Source of the DNA: Kiritimatiellia bacterium
GTDB lineage: Bacteria; Verrucomicrobiota; Kiritimatiellia; RFP12; UBA1067
Assembly (NCBI GenBank): GCA_024694365.1
Contig: JAILJX010000004.1
Location: 34,316 to 98,315, forward strand
Reading direction: 5' to 3'
Length of the DNA stretch: 64,000 nt
Shown: one piece after another, positions 63,927-64,000 of the stretch
How positions within the stretch are numbered: position 1 is the first letter of the stretch
Layout of the letters: each line of letters opens with the position of its first letter
Position numbers and translations under genes: made by a program
The notes under the pieces: model-generated
What the model saw: the letters and a program-made list of their open reading frames with translations, nothing else
Database searches by the model: none
Told to the model about the DNA's origin: nothing

Positions 63927-63960
63927 TAACCCGACACAAAACAAACGAAGGAACAAAGCA

Positions 63961-64000
63961 ATGAGCAAGACAGCGATACATCTCCCCATCGCCGACTGGA
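63961..64000 (+). CDS. Start of an unidentified plus-strand gene (partial)
   Basis: Begins MSKTAIHLPIADW and runs off the window. An AAGGA lies 8 nt before the ATG, and the frame follows a structured leader, so the start is credible. Too little sequence to identify. It is the only plus-strand gene seen and is divergent from everything to its left. Confidence 0.6.
   Translation, partial: MSKTAIHLPIADW

Larger units (their letters stand above)
62827..63960. other. Gene-poor gap at the right end
   Basis: Contains the promoter and 5' hairpin of the 770-residue protein gene, two C5/G5 palindromes, a stretch resembling a decayed transposase on the minus strand, two blocks of phased TTCCCAA words, a (CG)6 tract at 63767-63778 and a structured leader for the plus-strand gene starting at 63961. 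Long frames on either strand here lack ribosome-binding sites and family resemblance. Confidence 0.6.

Overview
The window reads as chromosomal DNA of a GC-rich bacterium of the PVC group, most likely Verrucomicrobiota/Kiritimatiellota. Three things suggest this: a type IV pilus-like cluster with the gene order I recall for Akkermansia Amuc_1102-1101-1100-1099-1098; very large secreted proteins built from Gly-rich, InlB-type, MBG-like, TSP3-like and LamG-like modules; and a stand-alone MreBCD/PBP2/RodA operon. Taxonomy is inferred from gene content only. Every convincing gene from base 1 to 62,826 lies on the minus strand. One gene enters on the plus strand at the right edge.

Reading the minus strand 5' to 3' (right to left): (i) 63.96-62.83 kb is a gene-poor gap with phased TTCCCAA repeats, a possible decayed REP-type transposase and paired C5/G5 palindromes. 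(ii) 62.83-60.51 kb encodes a secreted repeat protein that ends at a strong intrinsic terminator. (iii) 60.46-59.51 kb is a gap with arrays of a 10-bp CCCTAACCGA-type repeat in both orientations. (iv) 59.5-36.7 kb encodes a 3216-residue Gly-rich exoprotein, a small lipoprotein and a 4179-residue exoprotein with no gaps between them, followed at once by ackA, pta and a kdsD-like gene. (v) 33.5-25.2 kb is the pilus/secretin cluster: an Amuc_1102-like protein, a PilM-PilN fusion, Amuc_1100-like and Amuc_1099-like proteins, and a secretin with its own consensus promoter. (vi) 25.2-15.1 kb carries coaE, rho, a 1747-residue InlB-repeat secreted protein and uvrA with almost no spacing. (vii) 15.1-12.9 kb encodes a Pmp/autotransporter-like beta-helix protein. 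(viii) 12.8-8.96 kb carries recA, tRNA-Ser(UGA), hom and lysC. (ix) 8.97-0 kb is the cell-shape operon mreB-mreC-mreD-mrdA-rodA-rng-luxS-uup, started by a near-perfect sigma70-type promoter.

Functionally the window joins envelope elongation (Mre/PBP2/RodA, with KdsD for LPS Kdo), a trans-envelope pilus/secretin machine and five giant or repeat-rich exoproteins to housekeeping genes for DNA repair, transcription termination, CoA, acetate and aspartate-family metabolism. The most unusual features are the helically phased short-repeat arrays in the two large gaps, the shared repeat modules among the exoproteins, the PilM-PilN fusion, the placement of exoprotein genes inside housekeeping operons, and a hairpin that could mask the mreC ribosome-binding site.
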